A stretch of DNA of 44,680 bases from a virus: positions 1-44,680 of the IMG/VR virus record IMGVR_UViG_3300009086_000032; one strand, written 5' to 3'. Of this stretch, positions 6,733 to 16,608 are shown piece by piece; the first letter of the stretch is position 1; the number at the start of each line of letters is the position of its first letter. A model generated the notes under the pieces. It did not search any database. It had not been told where the DNA came from and was given only the letters and a program-made list of their open reading frames with translations. A program made the translations under genes and the position numbers.

Positions 6733-8675
6733 TGCCGTTAAAGAAAAATCAACTTAATTCTGCGTTAACGCAAAATCAAAAAGGACAACCATTCGGTCAG
6801 TCCGTGATTGATAATGGTAAAGAACTTGGTGAAACACAGTTTGTCAAAAATGCGACTGTGTTCGGCGGAAACACTGGTGGTGTCTTTGCTGGTATCGAAA
6901 GTATGGAAACCAAGATCGACAACCCAGGCGAGACCGCTATGGGTGATGCAATGTGTTCCTTTGGAGATCAGGTAAATGGTCTCGGTGGTGTTCCCGACCC
7001 AACATCTGTTCCGTTGGATTTGTCTGTACCTACCATTACAGTGACCGAACATTCTGCTGATCCTTCAGAGGCAGATTCAGATGGACAACTTCCTGTTGAT
7101 GCACCGTCAATCTCAGCGGGTGCGACAGAGAGTCAACCAGTGTCATCTGTCGTTTCTCAATTGACAGGACTAGGCGCACCTACCGCAAAACTAGAATCAG
7201 AAACATTGGGTGCATCTTCTTTAGACGCAATTAGTGCAACCGCATCGGACGTTGAAGGTAAACAAGGTAGATTGAAAGGAAAGATACAGGCAGTTGCATC
7301 AGAAACAAAGGCCGCATCGGGTACAGGTGGTGGCGCATCAGGTGGACTAGGTGCAATCACACCCGTATTGAAGAAAGATGAGACTATGGTTGAGGACATA
7401 ATTAAAGATGTGTCATCTATTCCGAGTGTAAATCCGAATGCAAAACCGTTGACAAATGTTAAGAACAATGTAAGTCCAGTGAACAATGTAGTAAACAAGA
7501 ATATTAATGAAGTGTCAACGAATCCCCTCGATGTTGCCAAACAAGTTACGACAGGCAAAAATCCCTCATTAGCTAAACTTCAAAGTTCCCAGAAAGAACA
7601 AGATGGATTCTTCAATCGTAACCCGATAAAAACAGGTCTTGGTTTATTACAGGACATGACAGAAAACATAACCAATGATGCATCTCAGGTTATTCGAAGT
7701 TTTACCAGTAACGCAAAACTACCTAGCAAGATTCTTTCTAAGATTATTGGTAACAGTTTAGATGGTTCAAAACAAGGTCTAGACAATGCGACTCAAGAAA
7801 CTATAAGAAACGATACTACATTAACACCCAAGATGAAATCTATAATTGGTTCTATACCAGAGGGTCAAAGTAATGATGCTTTCGTTTCAGAACTAAACGT
7901 TAAGGCGAGTTCTGCTGGTCTGTCTCAAGAAGAAATTACCGCAGTTCAGGAACGTGTTTTCGCAACAGAGGAAGAGTTAAGTAAACTAGACACGACCATA
8001 TCAGGTACATTGATAACAACCTCAGACTCGTTTGTGAAAGAAGATTATGATGTGTCAGAAACTCTTATAAAGTTCAATGGTCAACAGACCGCCTTTGACA
8101 CATTTACATATATCGATTCTAAAGAAGAACTCGGAACCGAGTTTAGAATGATCAATCGTCCGATCACAGAAATGATTGTTCATGCGAGCGATACATACAC
8201 TAACCAAAACATTGGTTCAGAAGAACTTCATGTAGAACATAATCAAAGTGGTATGGACGGTATAGGTTATCATCTGGTAATACGTAGAGATGGTCGGTTA
8301 CAAAGAGGAAGACCATACGACACACCTACAGAGAATACAACGACTAATGGTCATGGTAAGAACTCGATTGATATTTGTCTTGTTGGCGGATTGAACTGTT
8401 CAACAGGTTGTGAGAACCCAGATCAGTATCGTTCATCACAGTCTTTTACTCGTGAACAAATGACAACATTAGAATCAATATGTGAAGCATTCTTCCGTAG
8501 GTATTATGGTGGACAAGTGTTTGGTCATAATGAGATACAACCACTTGTTACTGATCCATACTTTAGTGTGAGTGATTATGTTGAAACTGTATTCCGAAAA
8601 GTATCTGTATACGATGACTTGGAGACAGACACGGCATTATCATCCGCAGAATTAATTACGAAGAGACCTAAATGA
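6732..8675 (+). CDS. baseplate hub protein with C-terminal peptidoglycan amidase
   Basis: A 647-residue two-part protein. Residues 1-470 are Ser/Thr/Ala/Gly/Asn-rich, low complexity and probably extended, with a few helical stretches. Residues ~475-647 match the Amidase_2 / T7-lysozyme family (N-acetylmuramoyl-L-alanine amidase). These are MIVHASDT, GIGYHLVIRRDGRLQRGRP, HGKNSIDICLVGG and VFGHNEIQPLVTDPYFS. The candidate zinc ligands are His484, His599 and Asp608, with Tyr513 in the usual catalytic-tyrosine place. It would cut the amide bond between muramic acid and the stem peptide during tail penetration. Position between the gp5-like hub protein and the beta-helical spike argues for a virion enzyme, not an endolysin; no holin neighbour is seen. 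ATGA overlap with the next gene. Confidence 0.85.
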   Translation: MPLKKNQLNSALTQNQKGQPFGQSVIDNGKELGETQFVKNATVFGGNTGGVFAGIESMETKIDNPGETAMGDAMCSFGDQVNGLGGVPDPTSVPLDLSVPTITVTEHSADPSEADSDGQLPVDAPSISAGATESQPVSSVVSQLTGLGAPTAKLESETLGASSLDAISATASDVEGKQGRLKGKIQAVASETKAASGTGGGASGGLGAITPVLKKDETMVEDIIKDVSSIPSVNPNAKPLTNVKNNVSPVNNVVNKNINEVSTNPLDVAKQVTTGKNPSLAKLQSSQKEQDGFFNRNPIKTGLGLLQDMTENITNDASQVIRSFTSNAKLPSKILSKIIGNSLDGSKQGLDNATQETIRNDTTLTPKMKSIIGSIPEGQSNDAFVSELNVKASSAGLSQEEITAVQERVFATEEELSKLDTTISGTLITTSDSFVKEDYDVSETLIKFNGQQTAFDTFTYIDSKEELGTEFRMINRPITEMIVHASDTYTNQNIGSEELHVEHNQSGMDGIGYHLVIRRDGRLQRGRPYDTPTENTTTNGHGKNSIDICLVGGLNCSTGCENPDQYRSSQSFTREQMTTLESICEAFFRRYYGGQVFGHNEIQPLVTDPYFSVSDYVETVFRKVSVYDDLETDTALSSAELITKRPK

Positions 8676-10114
8676 CAATAGATAAATCAAAAGATAAGTT
8701 AGGCGAAAACACCGCAAAGGATCAAACGCTTGGTGTGCCACTTGATGGTTTCCAAGATCCTACTGGTGAGTTTCCCAAAACAACCTATCATTATTCTTCC
8801 TCTATCAACCAAGCTGCTCGTGGTTTTGCGGTAAATGAATTGTATCTTGGTGGGGGTGACTTTAATGTATCACTCAACCTAGAAGATCAACAACCATCTC
8901 AGTATCCGTTTAATCAGGTTCAGGAGACTGCATCTGGACATGTGATCGAACATGATGATACGCCAGGCGGTGAACGTATTCTTATCAAACACCGTAAAGG
9001 TGGTGGTATTGAAATGCGTGCTGATGGTTCTATCATCATATCGTCCCCGAACAATAAGGTCGAGGTGACTGGAGGAGACAATACGGTCATCGTAGAAGGC
9101 GATGCAGAGATGGTCTATAAAGGTAATCTGAACCAGACGGTTACAGGTGACTGGAATGTTGATGTAGCGGGAAATCACAATCTTAACATACATGGACACA
9201 ATAAGCAAACAGTATTGTTGAATAAGAGAACCGAAGTATGTGGCAACACAGAATACACCACAAAACAATCTGCCTCATACAAGACGGTAGAGAATCGTGC
9301 GGAGATTGTGTTGGGTAATAACTCTAATTGGACGAAGGGTTATTATAAGAATCATGTCGAAGGTGAGATTCACTTGATGACAGACAATCGTCTAACTACT
9401 ACCGCTGGTACAGAATGGATTGCAAGTTCACCTGTTACATCTATAACTGCATCTGAATTATCTGTCATGGGTATGAAAGGTGTGATCGGGGGTGAACAGG
9501 TCGAGATGACTGCACCTGTATACATGGGGCCGAAAGGTGCAGTTCCGTTCTACTCTGGTGCTGCGTTCTATGGGTCATTCCACGGACAGGCAACAGAGGC
9601 GATTAGATCTTATAACGCAAACGTATGTGACAAGGCAAAGACCGCACACCAAGCGACCAAAGCGGGAACCGCTGGTTCAATAGGGGCAGGTGGATCAGGC
9701 CCGAATCCATCTGTTAAGAAGGCAGTGGAAGCACAAGAGACTCCGACACCTAAGAAACCAGTCCCACTTGCAGATGCAATTGGTGCGATGATGACAATGG
9801 GTGACTTTGCGGTACGTACCATTACTGTTGATGCTGGTGATGCATTGAAGAACAAGATACTTCTTCGTGACGACTACGAAGGATTATTTGAGAAACACCC
9901 TACAACACAAGAGATCAGATCTACTATTCGTGATACTGCTAATCGTTCTTTGATTGCAAACAAAATGGTTGCGGAAGGTAGATTGAATACTGATTATAAC
10001 AATGGAAGTCCACCAAAGATTGGAAGAACTTCAGGTGCTGGACAATCCTCACGATTCGGATTTGTACCTATTGGTAACTCGATTTCGAATAGAGGTAAGA
10101 GGTTTAAAGGATGA
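8672..10114 (+). CDS. beta-helical membrane-puncturing spike, gp5 C-terminal/VgrG-like
   Basis: A 480-residue protein. The segment QVQETASGHVIEHDDTPGGE followed by RILIKHRKGGGIEMRADGSIIIS is the characteristic VgrG/gp5 junction leading into a beta-helix. Residues ~125-270 then follow a short strand-turn rhythm typical of the triangular gp5 needle (NKVEVTGGDNTVIVEGDAEM, GNLNQTVTGDWNVDVAGNHN, LNIHGHNKQTVLLNKRTEV). The C-terminal ~180 residues are Ala/Gly/Lys-rich and helical. Together with the two previous genes it rebuilds T4 gp5 (OB-fold, muralytic enzyme, needle) as separate chains. No PAAR tip gene is recognised in the window. ATGA overlap with the next gene. Confidence 0.78.
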   Translation: MTIDKSKDKLGENTAKDQTLGVPLDGFQDPTGEFPKTTYHYSSSINQAARGFAVNELYLGGGDFNVSLNLEDQQPSQYPFNQVQETASGHVIEHDDTPGGERILIKHRKGGGIEMRADGSIIISSPNNKVEVTGGDNTVIVEGDAEMVYKGNLNQTVTGDWNVDVAGNHNLNIHGHNKQTVLLNKRTEVCGNTEYTTKQSASYKTVENRAEIVLGNNSNWTKGYYKNHVEGEIHLMTDNRLTTTAGTEWIASSPVTSITASELSVMGMKGVIGGEQVEMTAPVYMGPKGAVPFYSGAAFYGSFHGQATEAIRSYNANVCDKAKTAHQATKAGTAGSIGAGGSGPNPSVKKAVEAQETPTPKKPVPLADAIGAMMTMGDFAVRTITVDAGDALKNKILLRDDYEGLFEKHPTTQEIRSTIRDTANRSLIANKMVAEGRLNTDYNNGSPPKIGRTSGAGQSSRFGFVPIGNSISNRGKRFKG

Positions 10115-10707
10115 TTATATTACCAGATCCCATTTACAATCCAAACTTTCTTGATGGGGGGTCAATCTCATCAAGAACTAAACTTGCGCCAGGCGTAACC
10201 ATTGCGAAATACCTTGGTGCGTATGGAGACAAGACACCGTTCTCTCACATTTATAAACCAGATGATCGTAAACAGATTGCACGTAATCTTTATCTACATG
10301 CAGAGATGTACCGAACAATCAATGGTAACACAGACTTGTTTAACAATGTACGTCTTATTGTGAGTGAAGGTGTTTACAAAGGTGGCCCTCTAGAAACAGT
10401 TGGGGGCGAAAATCTGAAGAAGGAAGACGGTCGTCTTGTAGTATATCAGGTTATTGATAGAGAAGGCAAGATAGACCACAGTGCTACATTTGATGTTGCA
10501 GAGTATTGGAAAGATTATTGTTTCTATCACAAACTCACATTGGACTATGACATCTACAACCCAGACGGATCATTGACCTCTCAGATTGTGATCGAGATGC
10601 CTGAAGTGACCGAGTCTTTTGACTTGAACTTTGGATTTAATGTCGCAACTGTTTATAATGGAAAACTCATCTCTGGTAAGGAATTAATCGAAGTTAAGTT
10701 AGATTAA
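10111..10707 (+). CDS. unassigned virion protein between spike and gp25
   Basis: A 198-residue protein that I do not recognise with confidence. The N-terminus (PNFLDGGSISSRTKLAPGVTIAKYLG) and the middle (VYQVIDREGKIDHSATFDVAEYWKDY) look globular with mixed alpha/beta content. There is no signal peptide or membrane segment. It is translationally coupled to the spike gene (4-base overlap) and ends the first plus-strand block just before the gp25 late promoter, so a structural or assembly role in the hub/spike is likely. A hydrolase role was considered because of its place beside cell-wall enzymes, but no metal-binding HxxxD..H pattern is present. Confidence 0.6.
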   Translation: MIILPDPIYNPNFLDGGSISSRTKLAPGVTIAKYLGAYGDKTPFSHIYKPDDRKQIARNLYLHAEMYRTINGNTDLFNNVRLIVSEGVYKGGPLETVGGENLKKEDGRLVVYQVIDREGKIDHSATFDVAEYWKDYCFYHKLTLDYDIYNPDGSLTSQIVIEMPEVTESFDLNFGFNVATVYNGKLISGKELIEVKLD

Positions 10708-10711
10708 CTCG

Positions 10712-10719
10712 TATAAATA
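10712..10719 (+). promoter_or_regulatory. T4-type late promoter for gp25
   Basis: Perfect TATAAATA followed by GAAGTAA, 27 bases before the gp25 start. The downstream GAAGTAA also follows the box at 14135. Confidence 0.82.
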
Positions 10720-10745
10720 GAAGTAAGACAATTTAAGAGACCATT

Positions 10746-11204
10746 ATGGCAATCACAAGATCATTATCAATAGAGGACACGAACTTACGGGCATCATCGA
10801 CCGTAACGGCTACACGCAACAAAGAGTACTCTGACTTGGATATATCTCTTGCGATCAAACCTACGACTTCGGATGTATATAAGAAACTAAATGCAGAGTC
10901 AGTTAAGTTTGCGGTCAAGAATCTTCTATTGACTAATCAAGGGGAGAAACCATTTAATCCATACTTTGGCGGAAACCTCTATAGTTTCTTATTTGAGATT
11001 GCAGATCTGACCACAGAAAAAGCGATAGTCAGAGAAGTTACAAATGTTATTGAAGTATATGAACCACGTGTTGATCTTCCTTCGTTAAAGGTTATTGTCA
11101 ACATGGAACCAGATCAGAACTCAGCAGAAGTTACTATTGTTTTCAAAATAGTAAACACTGGAGAACTAGTAGAATTCACTACCGTACTAAGTAGGTTAAG
11201 ATAA
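10746..11204 (+). CDS. 25: gp25 baseplate wedge protein
   Basis: A 152-residue member of the gpW/gp25 family. Visible are SLSIEDTNLRASSTVTATRN, YSDLDISLAIKPTTSDVYKK, AVKNLLLTNQGEKPFNPYFG and the family EPR motif in VIEVYEPRVDLPSLKVIV. gp25 contacts sheath and gp6 and helps trigger sheath assembly and contraction; it is the most widely conserved wedge component of contractile systems. T4 gp25 is 132 residues. It is first in a new block, 27 bases after a perfect TATAAATA late promoter, and abuts gp6 without a gap. Confidence 0.93.
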   Translation: MAITRSLSIEDTNLRASSTVTATRNKEYSDLDISLAIKPTTSDVYKKLNAESVKFAVKNLLLTNQGEKPFNPYFGGNLYSFLFEIADLTTEKAIVREVTNVIEVYEPRVDLPSLKVIVNMEPDQNSAEVTIVFKIVNTGELVEFTTVLSRLR

Positions 11205-13034
11205 ATGGCAACAACGATTAAATCAACAGCGTTAGATTTTCAGGCAATTAAGAATAATCTAAAGACGTATCTCGAACAGACCGAAGAGTTCAAAGATTAT
11301 AACTTTGAGGCGTCTGGTCTTTCGAACATACTAGATGTTCTTGCGTATAATACGCACATCAATGCATTAACTGCCAACTTTGCTTTGAACGAGGCGTTCC
11401 TTGGGACTGCCCAACTTCGTAGTTCTTTGGTATCTCTTTCTGAGGGTATCGGTTATATCCCAGACAGTATGAATGCATCGACCGCACAGATTAAAATGTC
11501 AATGAATCTTTCTGGAATACAAGACCGTAGTCCACGTATCTCTCTTGCCTCTGGATATCAGTTTACTACTGCGGTTGATAATGTAGACTATACTTTCCAG
11601 ACAGTAGAAACTATATCTGCCACAGATGATGGGTTTGGTTTCTACGAGTTCAAACAAAACAATGGATCTAACATCATTCCTATTAAGGAAGGTGTATCAA
11701 AGACTAAGACATTTATCTCAGGTAATAACACAGAGAACATTACATATATCATACCAGATGCGAGTCTAGATCTTTCTACTGCGGTAGTTAAAGTACACCC
11801 TAGTTCTACATCATTAGACTTCACTGCGTATCAAAACATTTTAGGTGCAACAGTAATTAACAACAACTCCACCATCTATATCATGAAGGAAATGCCGAAT
11901 GGTTTCTTCGAACTAACATTCGGTAACGGTACTACTCTTGGTCAGACCCCAGAGCCTGGAAATAAGATTGTTGTTGAGTACTTATCTGTAGCAGGGGAAA
12001 ATGCAAACTTCTCAGAAACGTTTGAACCAGTAAATGCAATCGCAATCAATGCAACCACTGACCGTGTTCCTACAATAACAACTGAATCTAAGAGTGCTGG
12101 TGGGGCGCAGAAAGAGACTACCGAGTCTATTCGTAAGAACGCACCTTTCCAATATGCGTCTCAGAATAGAATGGTAACTCATGCGGACTATTCTTCGCTC
12201 GTACTACGTAACTTCTCATCTCTAATCAAGGACATCAAGTCATGGGGTGGTGAAGACAACATTATTAAAGATTATGGTGCGGTGTATATGTCAGTACTAT
12301 TCTCAGATACAATTCCACAAGCAACTGTTGATGCGACTAAGAAAGCGATTCTTGATCTTGCGGAACAACTATCTATCGCCTCTTTTGATCTGAAGTTCTC
12401 TGATCCAGTTAAGACCTTTGTAGAATTAGACACACGTTTCCAGTTCAACGAAAGACTAACATCATTGACCTTGAACACAATTAAGTCTCAGGTGAATGAC
12501 ACGATACGAGACTACTTCAACGAAAATACAGGTAAGTTTGACCAGTCATTCAGACGATCAAACCTATTAAGCGAAATCGATGACATCTCGCCTGCGGTTC
12601 TATCATCTAGAACAGCTGTGAAGATGCAACAACGAATTAAACCTACCTTGGGATTAAGGTTAGATTACAGATTAAAGTTCCCTGTTGAGATCGATGCTTT
12701 TGATGATGAGGATTATATCATCTCATCTACTAACTTCGTATTCAACAGTGTGAACTGTACGATCAGAAACAAGTTAAGTAGCAACACACTACAGGTAGTC
12801 AACTTGACTGATAACCGAGTTCTTATTGATAACGTTGGTTCATACGAATCAGGAGAAGGTAGAATCAACTTAGTGGGATTGCAAGTAGATAGTATTACTG
12901 GTGGACAGACAACTATTAAAATATCTGCCATACCCGCCAACCAATCAGTACTAACTCCATTGCGTAATGATGTCCTTGTGTATGACGAATCAAGATCACA
13001 AACCTCTGGCGTAATAACTACAGCGACAAACTAA
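11205..13034 (+). CDS. 6: gp6 baseplate wedge protein (baseplate_J type)
   Basis: A 609-residue protein (T4 gp6, 660). The N-terminus (STALDFQAIKNNLKTYLEQT, then YNFEASGLSNILDVLAYNTH and LRSSLVSLSEGIGYIP) is diagnostic of gp6 in T4-like phages. The middle (TTESIRKNAPFQYASQNRMV, THADYSSLVLRNFSSLIKDI) is the Baseplate_J core. gp6 dimers form the iris-like inner ring that changes from dome to star on contraction. The start is immediately after the gp25 stop, using AGG at the end of gp25 as a likely ribosome site. Confidence 0.93.
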   Translation: MATTIKSTALDFQAIKNNLKTYLEQTEEFKDYNFEASGLSNILDVLAYNTHINALTANFALNEAFLGTAQLRSSLVSLSEGIGYIPDSMNASTAQIKMSMNLSGIQDRSPRISLASGYQFTTAVDNVDYTFQTVETISATDDGFGFYEFKQNNGSNIIPIKEGVSKTKTFISGNNTENITYIIPDASLDLSTAVVKVHPSSTSLDFTAYQNILGATVINNNSTIYIMKEMPNGFFELTFGNGTTLGQTPEPGNKIVVEYLSVAGENANFSETFEPVNAIAINATTDRVPTITTESKSAGGAQKETTESIRKNAPFQYASQNRMVTHADYSSLVLRNFSSLIKDIKSWGGEDNIIKDYGAVYMSVLFSDTIPQATVDATKKAILDLAEQLSIASFDLKFSDPVKTFVELDTRFQFNERLTSLTLNTIKSQVNDTIRDYFNENTGKFDQSFRRSNLLSEIDDISPAVLSSRTAVKMQQRIKPTLGLRLDYRLKFPVEIDAFDDEDYIISSTNFVFNSVNCTIRNKLSSNTLQVVNLTDNRVLIDNVGSYESGEGRINLVGLQVDSITGGQTTIKISAIPANQSVLTPLRNDVLVYDESRSQTSGVITTATN

Positions 13035-13035
13035 G

Positions 13036-14130
13036 ATGGAAATAAACGGTAACCGAAAAGGTCATCTAGACAAGACGTATGACGACTTAGGACGAAGAGA
13101 ACTAAATCTTCAGCACTACGATGTCGTAAATGTTCTTCCAGATCATATTGTCCAGAACTATCCAAAGTTAACAAAACTTTTGGAAAATTATTATGATTTC
13201 GAAGATCAAGAGGAATCCCCAACATCTCTTATCAATGAGTTGTTTACTATTAGGGATATCACCCAGACCGACTTAACATTGTTATCGTTTGTAGAAGACG
13301 AATTACTATTGGGTCAATCTTACTTTGAAGGTTTCCCAGATAAGAGAGAGGCGGCAAAATACTCGAATACATTGTATCGTTCTAAAGGTACTAAATATTC
13401 GATACAACAGTTTTTCCGTACCTTCTTTAATATAGATCCAGATATTGTTTATACTAAAAGAAATGTATTTACACTTAATGAGTCTGAAATAGGCCCATCG
13501 TCTCAACGATATATCACTGATGATAAGTTATATCAGAAGTATGCAATTCAGATAAAAAGTGAATTGTCGATCAATGAGTGGAGAGAAATTTATAAGTTGT
13601 TCGCACACCCTGCTGGCATGTACTTGGGATCACAAGTACAATTAGAAGGTGTTGTTGATTTAGATATCGAGAATCAACCATTGCCTGGCACATTGGATAT
13701 CCCACCACAAGAAGTGGAAGGTATCGCAACAATGAGACATCCGCAAGGTTACGCACAACATACTGCACTATTCACCATTCACGATGAAGATAGACAGGAT
13801 AGCGATATGAAGTTTAGAATGAACTTAGGTAGTCCGAGTACTTATCCGAACCCAGGCGGTAACGATATTAAAGATCTTGGTGATCTTTCGCTTGGTGAGG
13901 TACACAACTTGTACCAGACAATGACTGAGTACTTAGAACCTAACTCACCAACGTTCGATATTGACCACGATGCAGATAGTTCAGGTATCGGTCTATCGTC
14001 AATGGAAACAATTGACCAAGAACAGTTCACTTGGGTCAATGCGCCAAGAGAAGATATTGATAACATTTCGGTAGGGTTGGTCGGAGATTCAGGAACAGAT
14101 AAAGAAATAACTCTCGATGAGTTGTTATAA
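13036..14130 (+). CDS. baseplate wedge-associated protein in gp7 position
   Basis: A 364-residue acidic protein. The block LPDHIVQNYPKLTKLLENYY followed by FED..ESPTSLINELFTIRDI, FVEDELLLG and LYRSKGTKYSIQQFFRTFFN recurs in the protein that follows gp6 in marine T4-like phages. These resemble tail protein I/gp7-type wedge components, where YRSKGT..SI..FF is a common core. T4 gp7 is far longer (1032), so I do not claim orthology. The last ~140 residues are less structured and rich in Asp, Gly, Pro and Ser. It lies between gp6 and gp8 and is probably an adaptor connecting wedge arms to fibres. It ends 5 bases before the late promoter for the next gene. Confidence 0.68.
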   Translation: MEINGNRKGHLDKTYDDLGRRELNLQHYDVVNVLPDHIVQNYPKLTKLLENYYDFEDQEESPTSLINELFTIRDITQTDLTLLSFVEDELLLGQSYFEGFPDKREAAKYSNTLYRSKGTKYSIQQFFRTFFNIDPDIVYTKRNVFTLNESEIGPSSQRYITDDKLYQKYAIQIKSELSINEWREIYKLFAHPAGMYLGSQVQLEGVVDLDIENQPLPGTLDIPPQEVEGIATMRHPQGYAQHTALFTIHDEDRQDSDMKFRMNLGSPSTYPNPGGNDIKDLGDLSLGEVHNLYQTMTEYLEPNSPTFDIDHDADSSGIGLSSMETIDQEQFTWVNAPREDIDNISVGLVGDSGTDKEITLDELL

Positions 14131-14134
14131 AACG

Positions 14135-14142
14135 TATAAATA
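14135..14142 (+). promoter_or_regulatory. T4-type late promoter for the 14171 fibre gene
   Basis: Perfect TATAAATA in the context CGTATAAATAGAAGTAA, almost the same 17 bases as the gp25 promoter; 29 bases before the start. Confidence 0.82.
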
Positions 14143-14170
14143 GAAGTAACAATCTTTAGGTAGATAATAG

Positions 14171-15169
14171 ATGACAAGACAAGTATTAAATAGAGGCGTA
14201 GTCGCAAACGATGGTCAGGGGGATACCCTCCGAACCGCAGCGTTGAAGATTAATGCAAACTTCGTAGAACTATATAAGTTCCTTGGTGATGACAGTGACG
14301 TTTTGGCAGGTAAGATTCAATTCGACTCTGACGGCATCATATTTGAAGGTACTAGTATAGACGACTTCGAAGTTAAGTTAAAGGCCGCCAACGCAACTCA
14401 GGATCGTATCCTTACACTTCCCGATGCGGACGGTGACTTCGTACTTACTACTCCTGCTCAGACTTTGACCAACAAGACTTTGACTAGTCCTGTTATCACT
14501 ACTCCACAGATTAATGATACAAGTGCTAATCACCAATACATATTTGGTGTAAGTGAACTTGCGGCTGACCGTACAGTAACTCTACCTTTACTAGGTAATA
14601 ATGACGAGTTTACCTTTAATAATCATACACAGACGTTGACCAATAAAACTTTACAATCACCATTGATCATTAACCCACGTGTCGGTACGGTTTTGGCGGA
14701 TAGTGCTGGTAACGAACTGATCGAGTTCGAACCGATGGTAAATGCGGTTAACCACATAGGGATTTCTTCTGCATCAATCGGTCTTCACCCTGCTGTGAAG
14801 GCGGTTGGTGGTAATGGTAACATCAATTTAGAGTTACATGCAAAGGGAACTGGTGCTGTTACGATAGAAAGTAAAGTTGCCTATGGTGTTCAGAACGTGA
14901 CTTCTACACCTGCAACAGTGGATTTAAAAAAACCAGTCACTTGTTTTAACATGGCAACCGCAGTAACCGCAACGATGGAAGATGGTACTGAAGACGGCGA
15001 AGTCAAGTATCTAATAAATACAGGATCGGGAACTACAACAGTAACCGTAACAAATAACAATAACGCAAGAGACGTAATTGAATTAACCCAAGGTGAGACT
15101 GCACATCTAGTGTACAGTCAATCTGCGACAGAGTGGTTCGTCATTAGTACCACAGCGAACATAGGATAA
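14171..15169 (+). CDS. short fibre-like protein with gp10/whisker-type N-terminus
   Basis: A 332-residue protein. The N-terminus (NRGVVANDGQGDTLRTAALK followed by INANFVELYKFLGDD) is the baseplate-attachment motif found at the start of T4 gp10, gp12 and related trimeric fibre proteins. Two copies of a QTLTNKTLxSP segment (residues ~96 and ~153) lie in repetitive beta-rich sequence, each preceded by an LP.....F pattern, as in other phage fibre shafts. The C-terminal part (NVTSTPATVDL...CFNMAT...) looks like a small beta domain. It has its own TATAAATA late promoter and lies just before gp8, so it is probably a short baseplate fibre or spacer. Confidence 0.75.
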   Translation: MTRQVLNRGVVANDGQGDTLRTAALKINANFVELYKFLGDDSDVLAGKIQFDSDGIIFEGTSIDDFEVKLKAANATQDRILTLPDADGDFVLTTPAQTLTNKTLTSPVITTPQINDTSANHQYIFGVSELAADRTVTLPLLGNNDEFTFNNHTQTLTNKTLQSPLIINPRVGTVLADSAGNELIEFEPMVNAVNHIGISSASIGLHPAVKAVGGNGNINLELHAKGTGAVTIESKVAYGVQNVTSTPATVDLKKPVTCFNMATAVTATMEDGTEDGEVKYLINTGSGTTTVTVTNNNNARDVIELTQGETAHLVYSQSATEWFVISTTANIG

Positions 15170-15174
15170 ATTAA

Positions 15175-16593
15175 ATGGCAGCGATAGTAACCGATAAAAT
15201 TAAAAGACTTTTCCTAAAGGAACTGTTTACCGATTTCGATTCTGGTGACGTTCGATACTATGCTGGTATCGGTCGTGCAGAACAATGGTCTGAAGAAGAC
15301 GTTGCGACTGTCCCACAGAATCGTGTGAGAGACGAACGAGATGCACGGTTGAATATGCAATCGATGAAAAACATCACCGATAAAACCTTTGCGATTCCTC
15401 GAATAAACTGGGCGTCTGGTACTCAGTACTCTGCATTTGACGATAACCATATAGGGTTCCCCGATCAACCATTCTATGCAATGAACAGTAACCAAGAAGT
15501 TTATGTTTGTCTACAACAAGGTAAGGATGCGACTGGTACTCCGTTGAACTCTACAATTCAACCTACTGGTAATACTACTGGTACACCATTCCGTACTGAA
15601 GACGATTATGTCTGGAAGTTCTTGTATTCTATCGGTGCATTGAACGCTTCTAAATTCTTGTCATCTGCATATATGCCTGTTCAATTTGTTGATTCTGATG
15701 AAGCGGCATCTGTTGATGCGACTGCGGAACAAGTAGAACAACGTGCAGTAGAACTTGCAGCGATTCCAGGCCAATTGATTGGTGTTCAGATGAAAACACT
15801 GGGTAGTGGTTTTACGTCTACTCCGACAGTAAGAGTTATCGGTGATGGTGTAGGTGCCCAAGTTACTCCTTTTGTTTCTGGTAATGCGGTTGTAAACCTA
15901 AAGATCAAACAAGACTCTGATGGTAACCTTGCTGGTACTAATCCTACTGGATGGTCAACTGGTTCTTATCGTGGATCTGGTTACACTCGTGCAGAAGTAA
16001 AAATTATTGGTGTTGGTTCAGGTGCAACTGCACGTGCAATCATGGGGCCTGAAGATGGTCTTGGTGCGGATCCCCGAAATGATTTAAAATCTCAAGCAGT
16101 TATGTTCAATGCGAAGATTGATGGCGATGAAGATGGTTCGTTCCTATTAGGGGACAACACTTTCCGTCAAGTTTTGTTGATTCGTAATCCATTGGTTGCA
16201 AACTATGATAGTGATCACGCATACTTCAAAGAATCAACTGGTAATGGACTAGGTAGAATAGAATTAGACCAAACACAGGGAACGTTCCTAGAGGACACCT
16301 TTGTTGAAGACGTTTCTACTGGTGCGAAAGCATACGTGGATACTGTAGATTCTGTTAACGGAAATTTACTTCTTGCGAGATTACTAGTACACCAAAATGA
16401 AGGTACAGGATTTACCGAATTTGATTCTGGTAATCAGATTCAAGATACTAGTGGTAACAGTGGTAGAGTCCTAAAGATATTGAAGGGTGACTTCGATCCT
16501 CTTTCTGGAGAACTACTATATATTGATAATAGAGCTGCTGTCGACCGTTCTGCGGAACAGATAGAAGATCTAAAAATTGTAATACAACTCTAA
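15175..16593 (+). CDS. 8: gp8 baseplate wedge protein
   Basis: A 472-residue protein (T4 gp8, 334). The N-terminus (DKIKRLFLKELFTDF..GDVRYYAGIGRAEQW) and DDYVWKFLYSIGALNASKFL are characteristic of gp8 in T4-like phages. The central insert (VQMKTLGSGFTSTPTVRVIG) contains a small repeat type, seen again in gp14 here (SVDVVSAGLGFKEPPTITVE), probably an add-on beta domain. gp8 binds gp7 and gp10 in the wedge. The AGGAT Shine-Dalgarno is the end of the upstream gene. Confidence 0.88.
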   Translation: MAAIVTDKIKRLFLKELFTDFDSGDVRYYAGIGRAEQWSEEDVATVPQNRVRDERDARLNMQSMKNITDKTFAIPRINWASGTQYSAFDDNHIGFPDQPFYAMNSNQEVYVCLQQGKDATGTPLNSTIQPTGNTTGTPFRTEDDYVWKFLYSIGALNASKFLSSAYMPVQFVDSDEAASVDATAEQVEQRAVELAAIPGQLIGVQMKTLGSGFTSTPTVRVIGDGVGAQVTPFVSGNAVVNLKIKQDSDGNLAGTNPTGWSTGSYRGSGYTRAEVKIIGVGSGATARAIMGPEDGLGADPRNDLKSQAVMFNAKIDGDEDGSFLLGDNTFRQVLLIRNPLVANYDSDHAYFKESTGNGLGRIELDQTQGTFLEDTFVEDVSTGAKAYVDTVDSVNGNLLLARLLVHQNEGTGFTEFDSGNQIQDTSGNSGRVLKILKGDFDPLSGELLYIDNRAAVDRSAEQIEDLKIVIQL

Positions 16594-16608
16594 GGGTAGT
16601 ACAAAAAG

